DNA from: Acidobacteriota bacterium
GTDB taxonomy: Bacteria; Acidobacteriota; Terriglobia; Terriglobales; Acidobacteriaceae
Assembly (NCBI GenBank): GCA_021846945.1
Contig: JAJZVZ010000006.1
Coordinates: 1 to 64,000, forward strand
Direction: 5' to 3'
DNA length: 64,000 nt
Each line of letters opens with the position of its first letter. Within the stretch, counting starts at the first letter, position 1. Shown here piece by piece: positions 24,461-33,811 of the stretch. Position numbers and translations under genes: made by a program. Under the pieces are notes generated by a model. It was given only the letters and a program-made list of their open reading frames with translations. It was not told the DNA's origin and ran no database searches.

Positions 24461-25814
24461 ATTTTTCGATACGCCGGTAGAGCGCGGCGCGGCTGAGTCC
24501 GAGGGCTTCGGCGGCCTGCGAGATGTTGCCATTGGAGCGGCGAAGGACCTTGCGGATGAGCAGAGCCTCGACCTCGTCGATACTCATATTGTCAAAAGAC
24601 TGCGCCAGCGGCCGCGACGCGGCGATGGCGAGATTGCCGGGCTCGACTTCGTCACCGCGGCAGAGCAGGACGGCGCGCTCCACGGTGTGCTCAAGCTCGC
24701 GCACGTTGCCGGGCCAGGGATACTGCAGCAACTGCTGCATGGCTGCCGAAGAAAAGCCCGCAACCTGCTTGCGGTAGCGCGCGCGGTTGCGGTTGAGGAA
24801 GTGCATGGCCAGCGTGGGAATATCCTCGCGGCGGTCGCGCAGCGCGGGCAGGTGAATCTCGACTGTGTTGATGCGGAAGAGCAGGTCCTCGCGGAAGTTG
24901 CCGGCCTTGGCCTCTTCCTGCAGTTGAGCATTCGTAGCACATAGAACACGCACATCCACCCGCCGCGTCTGCGAGGAGCCCACGCGCTCCAGTTCGCCCG
25001 TTTCAAGCACGCGCAGCAGCTTGGCCTGCTGGCGCAGCGGGACGTTGGCGATCTCATCGAGAAAGAGCGTGCCGCCGTTGGCCAGTTCGAAGCGGCCGAT
25101 GCGGTCGGCGCGCGCGTCTGTGAATGCGCCTTTGACGTGACCGAAGATTTCGCTCTCGAAGGTTCCTTCCGGCAGGCCGCCGGCGTTGACGGCTACCAGC
25201 GGCATACGCGCACGGGGCGATGCGGCATGAAGCAACCGGGCCACGATCTCCTTGCCCGTGCCGTGTTCGCCGGTGATGAGCACGTTGGCGTCGGAAGGGC
25301 CGACCTGCGCAATGAGTTCGAGCACAGGCTGCATGGAAGGCGCGCCGGCGATGAACTCAGGCATGCCCTCCGCGCGCAGCAGGCGGTTTTCCAGTTCCAG
25401 TTGGCGCGCGCGGCGCAGGGCCTTGTACAACTCGGCATGGACGCGGATCAGCGAGATGAGGCGCTCGTTCTCCCACGGCTTTTGGATAAAATCACGCGCG
25501 CCCCGCTTGATGGATTCGACAGCCAGATCAATGTGGCCCCAGGCCGTCATGACGATGACGGGCAACTGCGCGTCGTGCTCCTGGATGCGGCTGAGCAGGT
25601 CGAGGCCCTCCTGGCCGGAGGTGGTGTCGCGCGTGTAATTCAGGTCGATGAGCAGCACGTCGTAGTCGCACTGGCCCAGCGCTTCGAGGAGCAGCTGGGG
25701 CGAGCGCACGCACTCCACATCCATTCCCTGCGGCGAAAGCAGAAGCTCGACAGCCTCAAGGATGTGGGGCTGATCGTCGGCAACCAGAACACGGATTCGA
25801 TCTTGCTTGCTCAT
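24450..25814 (-). CDS. Sigma54-dependent response regulator (NtrC family)
   Basis: This 454-residue activator has a receiver domain (~8-120, phosphoacceptor probably D57 in LLIDLN), an AAA+ domain (~155-390) with Walker A GEHGTGKE (182-189) and Walker [11 protein letters not shown] (247-256), and a Fis-type helix-turn-helix at the C terminus ([21 protein letters not shown]). The sigma54-contact loop reads GAFTDA (229-234) instead of GAFTGA. ATG 25814 follows AGGAGA. It lies directly downstream of the TolC gene and couples to the kinase gene. It probably controls the export operon upstream through sigma54 (inference from position). Confidence 0.93.
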   Translation of the reverse strand: MSKQDRIRVLVADDQPHILEAVELLLSPQGMDVECVRSPQLLLEALGQCDYDVLLIDLNYTRDTTSGQEGLDLLSRIQEHDAQLPVIVMTAWGHIDLAVESIKRGARDFIQKPWENERLISLIRVHAELYKALRRARQLELENRLLRAEGMPEFIAGAPSMQPVLELIAQVGPSDANVLITGEHGTGKEIVARLLHAASPRARMPLVAVNAGGLPEGTFESEIFGHVKGAFTDARADRIGRFELANGGTLFLDEIANVPLRQQAKLLRVLETGELERVGSSQTRRVDVRVLCATNAQLQEEAKAGNFREDLLFRINTVEIHLPALRDRREDIPTLAMHFLNRNRARYRKQVAGFSSAAMQQLLQYPWPGNVRELEHTVERAVLLCRGDEVEPGNLAIAASRPLAQSFDNMSIDEVEALLIRKVLRRSNGNISQAAEALGLSRAALYRRIEKYGL

Positions 25815-26026
25815 GCTCTCCTAATTACCGGAAATTGTTCGCCTCCGCGAGCGTGATTTTTGAGGCCGGATAGCGCCCGGCCGGGAGCGTCGGCTGGCTC
25901 GATCCCATCTCCGTCTTTGGTTCTCTCTGCATGATATCCAACAGCCGCCGGCCGGATTGCGTATCTGGTCAGCAGCAGAATCCGGGACGGGTTGAGCTGC
26001 GGCAGACATGAACCCCTCCAGGAATT

Positions 26027-28054
26027 CTACGGCGCATGCGTCACGATGCCCGCTTTCGCATCGTCGATCGAGACTCCCGTCCGTTGCAACGTTTCTCCAG
26101 CGGCGCGATCGATATCGACCTTCGCCTTCTCATACGCCGTCTGTGCTGCCACCAGAGCGGATTCGGCAATGCTCAGGTCATGTTGCGCGCCCAGCGTATC
26201 ATAAGCGGACTTGGCGCCAAGCTTCTGCTCCTGCCCGGTGATTTGAAACGTGCGCTGCGCAAGATCGCGGGCTTTCTGCGCGGCATCGACGCGGGCTTGA
26301 GCCTGCTGCAACGCAAACAGCGAGTTGCGCACGTCGAAACGGATGCTCTTCTTTTGCTCCTCAAAAGAGATCTGACGCTGCCTGTATTCCAGCGCGGCCC
26401 GAAACTGATCGGCCTTGGCCACGCGGTTGCGGAGATTGATCGACAGATTCATCCCCACCTGATATTCGGGCGACGAGTAATTGAAGGTGTTCTGAAACAT
26501 GCTGCCAAAACCGGTAGGGAGATCGGAGGTGCACTGGGCTGCGGAGAGGCCGCAGTTCGGGTTGCCCGGACCGGCGATACCGGCTCCGGCATAGAACCCA
26601 TAGAGGTTTAACGTGGGCAGCAACTCGTTCTTGATGGACTGGAGGCTCATCTGCGCCACTTGCATCGCCATCTCGTCCTCCGTAACATCGGGACGGTTCT
26701 TTTCAGCCTCCGCGATCAGCTCGTCAATCGATTTTGACGCGTTGGGATCGGGCTGACCGATGCGATCCAGAGGGATGACCGGCATTTCATCAATGATTGG
26801 ATCGTCGCTCCTGGTGACCGCGTTCTTGATGAGGAGTTCATTCAGGCGGAGATTGGCGCGCGCAATGGTGAGGTCGCCTTCGCTGGTGGCTACGTCCGAC
26901 TCGTCCTTCAGGACTTGTACAGCCGGAATGGCGTTCAGCTTCAGTTGCTCCTGGTCATCCTTGAGGGTCTGTTGTGCAAAGGCAAGCGAGCGCTCCTTGA
27001 CCTGCTCGTCTTCATAGGCATACACGAGGTCCCAGTAAATATTTTCCACCTGCGTGATGGTCGCGATCACCTGGGCGCGAAAGGCAAGGTCCGTAATCTG
27101 GAGATTCCTCTTCGCGATACGAATGTAGCGCTCGTTGGTAGAGATACCAAAACCAGCGAGCAACTGCTGCGTAAACATCAATTCGAAATTCGAGTAAAGC
27201 GTAGGATTGATCGCTTCATAGGGGCTGTTATTCGCGAAGCGCTGTCCCACATAATTGATCGCCATTTTAGTGCCCAACGGAAACGACTGCGTGAAATTCG
27301 CTTCGGCTTCAATGGTGTTCTGCTTAAACGTGGGAACACCCGTCTGGAAAATGTTCCCTTCCTGGGTCACATTGTGATCGACAAAGCCCCTGAAATTCAG
27401 ATAAGGATCGAAGGAGCTGACCGCCGTTCCGGCGCCAAGCGTCGAGGTAACAATGCCGCCCGCGCCGGCAGCGGCCGAGCCGGAACTTGCGGCTGCCGAG
27501 GTGGCGTTCGAGGAACCGAAGCCTCCCTGCGTGGACGACTGCACAATTGACGTGTTGACACCGTTTGCCAGGCCACCCGCTTTGGTGCGCGCGAGGTCCG
27601 TTTGCGAAATGGGGAAGTTATAGCGGAAATAAGCGAGATCGAGGTTATTCTCGATGGCCAGAGCGATCGCATCGTGCAACGAGATGTACAGCTTTCCCTC
27701 GCGGATGAGGTCCTGCAGGCGCGGCGAGTTGTTGAGGTTCGGCGGAGGCGCGGTGCTGGGAAGATAGCGCGCAAAAGGATTCCGCGAATGCGGCAGCGGC
27801 ACGTGAAACGGCTGCGGCGGAACGACCGGCTGAGGCTGCTCCCGCTGCATCTCCTGCGCCAGGGAAAGCGGCGCCGCCGTAGCGCCGCCGGCCACGGGCG
27901 CAGGAGCCTCCGGCGCGGGTACAGTTGCCGGCGAATCGGCCGGCGCTGCATTGGGCGCAGGAGGCTCGACCGCTACGGCCATGTTTGCCTGAAGCAAAAG
28001 AATCGCAAGAACGGATTGAATGCGCCTGCGCGCAGAAACCCTTGCGATCTTCAT
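26027..28054 (-). CDS. TolC-like outer-membrane channel
   Basis: This 675-residue member of the outer-membrane efflux protein family should form the exit duct for the transporter encoded upstream. A signal peptide (~1-29) is followed by a long Ala/Pro-rich segment, then the two OEP repeats, with helices rich in Ala/Gln/Glu (AQRTFQITGQEQKLGAKSA) and NLDLAYFRYN near the start. It is longer than E. coli TolC because of the N-terminal Pro-rich part and a Gly/Ser/Ala-rich insertion before the first barrel strands. ATG 28054 with AGGTGA upstream is preferred; a GTG at 28081 overlaps the ATPase stop and could be an alternative. Confidence 0.88.
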   Translation of the reverse strand: MKIARVSARRRIQSVLAILLLQANMAVAVEPPAPNAAPADSPATVPAPEAPAPVAGGATAAPLSLAQEMQREQPQPVVPPQPFHVPLPHSRNPFARYLPSTAPPPNLNNSPRLQDLIREGKLYISLHDAIALAIENNLDLAYFRYNFPISQTDLARTKAGGLANGVNTSIVQSSTQGGFGSSNATSAAASSGSAAAGAGGIVTSTLGAGTAVSSFDPYLNFRGFVDHNVTQEGNIFQTGVPTFKQNTIEAEANFTQSFPLGTKMAINYVGQRFANNSPYEAINPTLYSNFELMFTQQLLAGFGISTNERYIRIAKRNLQITDLAFRAQVIATITQVENIYWDLVYAYEDEQVKERSLAFAQQTLKDDQEQLKLNAIPAVQVLKDESDVATSEGDLTIARANLRLNELLIKNAVTRSDDPIIDEMPVIPLDRIGQPDPNASKSIDELIAEAEKNRPDVTEDEMAMQVAQMSLQSIKNELLPTLNLYGFYAGAGIAGPGNPNCGLSAAQCTSDLPTGFGSMFQNTFNYSSPEYQVGMNLSINLRNRVAKADQFRAALEYRQRQISFEEQKKSIRFDVRNSLFALQQAQARVDAAQKARDLAQRTFQITGQEQKLGAKSAYDTLGAQHDLSIAESALVAAQTAYEKAKVDIDRAAGETLQRTGVSIDDAKAGIVTHAP

Positions 28055-28077
28055 GCGCACGTTCACCTGAGATGCAT

Positions 28078-28782
28078 TCACTTGGCGTCAACCTCCATTG
28101 CCTTGGTTGCAAGCGCGTCGTCGCGCGTGAGCCAGCCGTCGTGCAGCTCCACAATGCGCTTGCTGTAGCGCGCGTTTTCTTCAGAGTGCGTGACCTGAAC
28201 GATGGTGGTGCCCCGGCGGTTGAGTTCGCAGAAAAGCTGCATGATCTCGCGGGCCTGCGTGGAGTGCAGGTTGCCGGTGGGCTCGTCAGCCAGCAGCAGC
28301 GCGGGCGCATGGACGACGGCGCGCGCGATGCCGACCAGTTGCTGCTGCCCGCCGGAGAGCTGGCTGGGATACAGGTCCTTCTTGGCCACGATCTGGAAGC
28401 GGTCGAGGATGTCGGCGACCATGCCCTGGCGCTCGCGGGCGGGCAGGTTCTTGTAGGAGAGCGGCAGGTCGATATTCTCGGCCACGGTCAGGTCGTCGAG
28501 CAGGTGATAGCTCTGGAAGACCATGCCGACGCGCTGGCGGGCGAGGTCGGCGCGCTGCTTGCGGTTGAGCGCGTGCACGGGGGTCTCGCCAAACCAGTAC
28601 TCGCCCAGCCAGCCGTCGTCGAGCAGCGCCAGCACGTTCAGCAGCGAGGACTTCCCCGCCCCGGACGGCCCCATGATGGTGACAAACTCGCCCTCGCCGA
28701 TGGTGAGGCCGATGCGGCGCAGCACCCAGGTTTCGGTGTGGCCGTTCTTATAACTGCGTTCGACGTTTTTCAGCTCAATCAT
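28078..28782 (-). CDS. ABC transporter ATPase (MacB/LolD type), second copy
   Basis: This 234-residue nucleotide-binding subunit powers the adjacent permeases. Walker A GPSGAGKSS, the Q-loop FQSYHLL, signature LSGGQQQ, Walker B LLLADEPTG and switch His in THSEE are all present. It starts 7 bp after the first permease's stop. It is closely related in motif content to the ATPase at 36480 but is not identical; the two may energise different permeases or act as alternatives. The signature LSGGQQQL lacks the usual Arg after the last Gln. Confidence 0.94.
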   Translation of the reverse strand: MIELKNVERSYKNGHTETWVLRRIGLTIGEGEFVTIMGPSGAGKSSLLNVLALLDDGWLGEYWFGETPVHALNRKQRADLARQRVGMVFQSYHLLDDLTVAENIDLPLSYKNLPARERQGMVADILDRFQIVAKKDLYPSQLSGGQQQLVGIARAVVHAPALLLADEPTGNLHSTQAREIMQLFCELNRRGTTIVQVTHSEENARYSKRIVELHDGWLTRDDALATKAMEVDAK

Positions 28783-28789
28783 GATTGAG

Positions 28790-31255
28790 TTACTCCGATC
28801 TCAAAGCCTGAATAGGATCCACTGCCGCTGCACGCCGCGCCGGCACCCACGCCGCAACAAAAGCAGCCGCCGCCAGCACAAGAGCGACCGCGGCAAAGGT
28901 CAGGCCGTCATGCGCCTTCACGCCGTAGAGGTAACTGCGCGCGAGCCGCACCGCAAACCACGCCAGCGTCCCGCCGGTGGTCAGCCCGATCCCAACCAGC
29001 AACAACGCCCGCCGAAATACGAGCCCCAGAATGCTGCCTTGGGGTGCTCCCAGCGCAATACGAATGCCAATCTCGCGTGTGCGCTGCGCCACCGCAAACG
29101 AGAGCAAGCCATAAAGCCCAATAGAGGCGATCATCAGCGCAAGCCCCGCAAAGGTCTCCAGCAGCCTCGCAATCAGCGTCTTGTTGCCGAAGGAATCCTC
29201 AATCGCTTCATGCATTGTCTCCACATTGATCGTTGCTGCATCGGGCGCCACTTCGTGCAGCGCCTTGTCAAACTGCGCGCGCAGCGTTCCGGCCGGCACC
29301 GCGGCGCGAATCGCCACCTGCATAAAATCGTTAGCAATGCCGTAGAGCGGCGTTCCCGGCTCGATCTGCGCCAAGCAGGCATACACCTCAGGCTGCGTGG
29401 GTGTGGCCACCGAATATTGCTTCATGTCGCCGATAACGCCGACAATGCGAATATCAGCAAGACGCCCAATTCCCATCGACAATGTGTGCCCGACGGGGTC
29501 CACTCCAGGTAGGTATTTCTTTGCGAATGCCTCATTCACCACTGCGACGGGTGGCGAAGACGCCGTGTCGTCTTCGGTGAAGAATCGCCCGCGCACCATC
29601 GGAATCCCCAGCGCGTCGACCAGCCCAGGCGTGGCAAGGCGGCCATTGGCTCTCACCTGCTGCGAATACGGAACCTTTTTGTGATCGAGCGTAGGGTAAA
29701 AGCCCACGCGGAATCCCTGGCGCATCGGCAATACCGAACTGAGGGCAGCGACCTGGACACCGGGAATGGCTCTTAAGTGGTCGAGCAACGGCATATATCC
29801 GTTTCGCACAATATTCGCGTTCTTGTTCACGGCCCACTCGGCAGCCATATTGTTCGGGTAAAGGACGATGCCGCCGGTCAGCACATTTCGCTGCGTAAAT
29901 CCCAGCGGGACCTGCCGCAGCGCATCAATGGTGCGCAGAAACAAGCCCGCGCCCACCAGAAACACGAGCGTCAGCGCAAGCTGCGCAACCACAAGCGCTT
30001 CGCGCAGCCGATTCTGCCCGGCCGTAGCTGTTGTGGTCGCCCCGTGCAGCCTCTCGCTCACATCGCGGCGCATGGCGTGCAGCGCCGGAAAGATACCCGC
30101 GACGACCGCCGTCAGCAGCGTAAAGACGGCGAGAGATCCCACTGCGCGCCAGTCAAGATGAATGTTGATGGCCAGCGGCAGATATCGACGAATCTGGCGC
30201 CAGAGCAGATTGACCGCGCCGTCAGCCAGCAGCGAACCCGCAAGGGCGGCCGCTCCGCTCAGCAGCAGGCTTTCGACCATGGCCTGTTGCAGCAGCCGCG
30301 CTCGGCTGGCTCCCAGCGCTGCGCGCACCGCCTGCTCGCGGCTACGCGCCACCGCCCGCGCCAGCATCAGGCTGGTCACATTCAAAAGCGCCAATGCCCA
30401 CAGCCCAAACACAACAGCATACAGAAGCATCAGCGGCTTGCGCGCTTTCTGATTCAGCGAATCCTGGTAGCCCGTCACCTTTACGCGTGTGGGCAAATCA
30501 CCGCTGGGAACCTCTTTCGCAATGACAGCCTGGGCGCGGCTCAGATTCGCCGCCAGTTGGCCTGCCGTCATGTGGTCCGGCAGCCGCGCCACGTAGAAGT
30601 CTCCCCACTTTGAACCTTTGCCCGATATCGCCGACCGGCTGGCCGCATCCAGCGTCGCCGGAGACCAAACCATCATCGGGCTCGTGTAACCAAAGAAGAA
30701 TCCCTTCGGCAGCACGCCTAGAATCGTATACGGCTCGCCCTTGATCCTCAGCGTCTTCCCCACCACGTGCGGGTCGCTGTTGTACACCTTCTGCCACGTG
30801 TCCTCGCCCAGCAGCGCGACCCGATTACGGCCCGGATCGTTCTCGTCAGCGCGAAAGCCGCGCCCCAGCATCGGCTGCACGCCCAGCATCTCAAACAGGC
30901 CGGCCGATACCATGGCCTGGTCCACCTGAACGCGCCCGCCCGGCCCCACGACGCTCGCGTCACCATCGTCGAATAGAACGCCAATTCGCATCTTCCCGCC
31001 CGCCGCATCACGCAGTCGCAGCATGTTGGCATAGCTCAGTGGGTAGTAACGCCGCGGTCCCGAAAGCTGGATAGCGACAACGCGGTCCGGATGCTCATAC
31101 GGCAGCGGCCGCAACAGTACGCCATTCAGGATGGTGAAGACGGCGACATTTGCGCCCAGCCCCAGCGCCAGCACCGCAATCGCCGTCAGCGTAAATCCCG
31201 GCGAGTTGCGCAACTGGCGCAGCGCATAGCGGAAATCCTGTACGATCGATCGCAA
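28790..31255 (-). CDS. ADOP-type ABC permease 1
   Basis: This 821-residue permease has two MacB-periplasmic-core plus FtsX units. It begins FRYALRQLRNSPGFTLTAIAVLALGLGANVAVF, the hallmark start of acidobacterial duplicated permeases, then a periplasmic domain, three helices near the middle, a second periplasmic domain, and three C-terminal helices ending DPIQALRSE. The start is TTG 31255 with AAAGGAG seven bases upstream. It is the last of three paralogues in the operon. The transported substrate is unknown; MacB relatives handle macrolides, toxins or lipoproteins. Confidence 0.9.
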   Translation of the reverse strand: MRSIVQDFRYALRQLRNSPGFTLTAIAVLALGLGANVAVFTILNGVLLRPLPYEHPDRVVAIQLSGPRRYYPLSYANMLRLRDAAGGKMRIGVLFDDGDASVVGPGGRVQVDQAMVSAGLFEMLGVQPMLGRGFRADENDPGRNRVALLGEDTWQKVYNSDPHVVGKTLRIKGEPYTILGVLPKGFFFGYTSPMMVWSPATLDAASRSAISGKGSKWGDFYVARLPDHMTAGQLAANLSRAQAVIAKEVPSGDLPTRVKVTGYQDSLNQKARKPLMLLYAVVFGLWALALLNVTSLMLARAVARSREQAVRAALGASRARLLQQAMVESLLLSGAAALAGSLLADGAVNLLWRQIRRYLPLAINIHLDWRAVGSLAVFTLLTAVVAGIFPALHAMRRDVSERLHGATTTATAGQNRLREALVVAQLALTLVFLVGAGLFLRTIDALRQVPLGFTQRNVLTGGIVLYPNNMAAEWAVNKNANIVRNGYMPLLDHLRAIPGVQVAALSSVLPMRQGFRVGFYPTLDHKKVPYSQQVRANGRLATPGLVDALGIPMVRGRFFTEDDTASSPPVAVVNEAFAKKYLPGVDPVGHTLSMGIGRLADIRIVGVIGDMKQYSVATPTQPEVYACLAQIEPGTPLYGIANDFMQVAIRAAVPAGTLRAQFDKALHEVAPDAATINVETMHEAIEDSFGNKTLIARLLETFAGLALMIASIGLYGLLSFAVAQRTREIGIRIALGAPQGSILGLVFRRALLLVGIGLTTGGTLAWFAVRLARSYLYGVKAHDGLTFAAVALVLAAAAFVAAWVPARRAAAVDPIQALRSE

Positions 31256-31283
31256 TGGAAGTCTCCTTTCCTCTCAATGCACG

Positions 31284-33773
31284 CTATTCCGTGCGCAGCG
31301 CCTGCATGGGTTCAATGGAGGCGGCGCGGCGCGCGGGAATGAGCGAAGCCACGAGCGCCAGCACAAAGATGCAGAGCGCGGCCAGAATGATGACAGCCGG
31401 GTCGAGCGGGTCGACCTGGAAGAGCAATGTGCGCAGCAGGCGCGTGGCAAAGAGGGCGGCCAGCGCGCCGAGGCCACAGCCGATGAGCCCCAGCTTGGCA
31501 CCTGAAGCAAGAATGAGTTGCATCACGCTGGAGCGCTGCGAGCCAAGGGCGAGACGGATAGCGATCTCCTGCGTGCGCTGCGCGGCGGAAAAGGCGATGA
31601 CGCTGTAAATGCCGAGCAGCGCCAGCAGCACCGCCGCCGCGGCAAAGCCGGAGATAAGCACGGCGTTGAAGCGGCGCGGCGCTTCGGTTTCGTTCACCGC
31701 CTGCTCCATTGAGCGTACCTGCGTAAGCGGAAGCTGCGGATCGATGGACCGAACCGTCGCACGCAGCGCATTCGCCATCTGCTCGGGCGGCAGCATGGTC
31801 CGCAGCACAATGGAGCCGCCCTGGCCGTCGAGCGAATCGGGGGGCGCGAGCGAACCATAAGATGCGGTGTTCTGGCGTACCGGCTGGTAAATCTGATACT
31901 GCACATCGCTTTCCGCGGAGCTTTGCCGGATGTCGCCGATCTCGCCGACGACCGTCATCCACGGCGTAGGCGTCTCCTTCATGCCCCAGCGCACGCGCTT
32001 GCCGATGGGATCCTGCCCGGGCCAGAAGTGTTGCGCCATCGCGTGATTGACGATGCATACCAGCGGCGCCTTGTCGTTATCCGCGTCGGTAAATACGCGG
32101 CCGCGCAAAAGCGGAATGCCCGAAGCGTGGAAGTAGTTACCCATGATCTGCGAAGGCCAGGCGAGATTGAGTTCCTTGCCTTTGGGGGCAACATAGCCCT
32201 CAGCAAGGAAAGCGCTGTTGTTGTGATTTCCGCTGGCGGGCAGCGTCGAAGTAATGCCGACTAATTCGACGCCCGGTAACTGCTGGAGCTTGCCGAGCAG
32301 CGCGTTGTTGAATGCGTCAATTGAAGCCTGAGTCGAGTACTGCTGCTGCGGCAAGCCATAGGACGCGGTCAGCATGTGATCGGCGCGGAAGCCGAGATCG
32401 ACCGCGCGCAGCTTCTCAAAGCTGCGCAGCAGCAGGCCCGAAGCAATGAGCAATACCAGAGCAACGGCGATTTCAGCGACGACCAGCGCAGAGCGAAGGC
32501 GCGCATGGCCGCTGCCGGTGGTTCCGGTACGCCCGCCTTCCTTGAGGGTGTCGTTGACGGCGGTGCGTGACGCGGCAAAGGACGGGACCAGCCCGCAGAG
32601 AAGGCCGGTGAGTACAGCCGCTATGAGCGAGAAGGCCACAACCTGCCAGTCGAGCCCGATCGAGCTGATGCGCGGCAGCGTCTCCGGCAGCAAACTGATG
32701 CCCACGCGCAAAACAGTGGCGGCCAGGCCCAGGCCAAGCAGCCCGCCGGCAATGCTCAGTGTCAGCGTCTCGATGAGCATCTGGCGCAGAATGGCCGCAG
32801 CGCCGGCTCCCAGAGCGATGCGCACGGCGATCTCATGACGGCGGCGGATGACGCGCACCAGCAGCAGGCCGGCAAGGTTGGCGCAGGCGATGAAGAGCAC
32901 CACAATGACGGCGAGAAAGAGCGTGTGGATGAGCGGGCGCGCTTGTGCCACCGTATCGTCTGCCAGCGGACGCACCACGGCGCTGATGTGCAGGCTGTTC
33001 ATGAACGCGGGGAAGTTGCGCATGATTTGCTGCGCCACGCTTTCGGCATCCTGCTGAGCCTGCGCGGGGGTGATGCCGGGCTTGAGCCGGCCCACCATCT
33101 GGAAGTTCCAGCTTGCCGCGCCGATCGTCAGCTCATCGTGCGTAGGGCTCATTGGCACCCACAACTCGCTGTGATACAGCCGGCCAGGAATGAGAGGAAA
33201 CTCGAAGCTGCGCGGCATGACGCCGATAATCTCGTAGGGCTTGCGGTCGAGCAGAATTTTGCGCCCGAGGACGTGCGGATCGCCCTGGAAGCGGCTGTTC
33301 CACATTCCATAGCTGATGACGGCCACCTGCTGGCTGCTGTCGTCTTCGCGCTGCGTAAAGGTGCGGCCCATCAGCGGCGCAATGCCCAGCGTTGGAAAGA
33401 TGCTGGCCGTCAGGCGCGCGGCGCTGATCTGCGCGGGAGCGCCGGCGCCGGAAAGCTCATAGCCGGTCTGCTGATACCCGCCCAGGCTGGTAAAGCTGCG
33501 CGTGTCGCGCTCGTAGGTGAGGATCTCCGGAGCCGTAACGCCGGCCTCGCCATTATTGCCGAAGTCGGCGCCCGCCAGAATATCGGAGAGCACGACGAGC
33601 TTTTCAGGATGCGGGAACGGCAGCGGCCGCAGCAGCACACCCTCGACGATCGAGAAAATTGCCGTCGTGGCGCCGATGCCGAAGGCCAGCGTAAGCACGG
33701 CCGTGAGCGCGAAGCCCGGCGACTTGCGCAACTGGCGCAGCGCGAAGCGGAGATCGTGCCAGAGATTGTTCAT
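31284..33773 (-). CDS. ADOP-type ABC permease 2
   Basis: This 829-residue paralogue of permeases 1 and 3 has the same MacB-core/FtsX duplication. N terminus LRFALRQLRKSPGFALTAVLTLAFGIG, C terminus RRAASIEPMQALRTE. ATG 33773 follows GGAAAGGA. It lies 28 bp upstream of permease 1. Its 3-prime end is visibly similar in DNA to that of permease 3, consistent with tandem duplication. Confidence 0.9.
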   Translation of the reverse strand: MNNLWHDLRFALRQLRKSPGFALTAVLTLAFGIGATTAIFSIVEGVLLRPLPFPHPEKLVVLSDILAGADFGNNGEAGVTAPEILTYERDTRSFTSLGGYQQTGYELSGAGAPAQISAARLTASIFPTLGIAPLMGRTFTQREDDSSQQVAVISYGMWNSRFQGDPHVLGRKILLDRKPYEIIGVMPRSFEFPLIPGRLYHSELWVPMSPTHDELTIGAASWNFQMVGRLKPGITPAQAQQDAESVAQQIMRNFPAFMNSLHISAVVRPLADDTVAQARPLIHTLFLAVIVVLFIACANLAGLLLVRVIRRRHEIAVRIALGAGAAAILRQMLIETLTLSIAGGLLGLGLAATVLRVGISLLPETLPRISSIGLDWQVVAFSLIAAVLTGLLCGLVPSFAASRTAVNDTLKEGGRTGTTGSGHARLRSALVVAEIAVALVLLIASGLLLRSFEKLRAVDLGFRADHMLTASYGLPQQQYSTQASIDAFNNALLGKLQQLPGVELVGITSTLPASGNHNNSAFLAEGYVAPKGKELNLAWPSQIMGNYFHASGIPLLRGRVFTDADNDKAPLVCIVNHAMAQHFWPGQDPIGKRVRWGMKETPTPWMTVVGEIGDIRQSSAESDVQYQIYQPVRQNTASYGSLAPPDSLDGQGGSIVLRTMLPPEQMANALRATVRSIDPQLPLTQVRSMEQAVNETEAPRRFNAVLISGFAAAAVLLALLGIYSVIAFSAAQRTQEIAIRLALGSQRSSVMQLILASGAKLGLIGCGLGALAALFATRLLRTLLFQVDPLDPAVIILAALCIFVLALVASLIPARRAASIEPMQALRTE

Positions 33774-33811
33774 CGCATATCCTTTCCGTTGCCGCGTGCG
33801 GCCCGGTTTTC

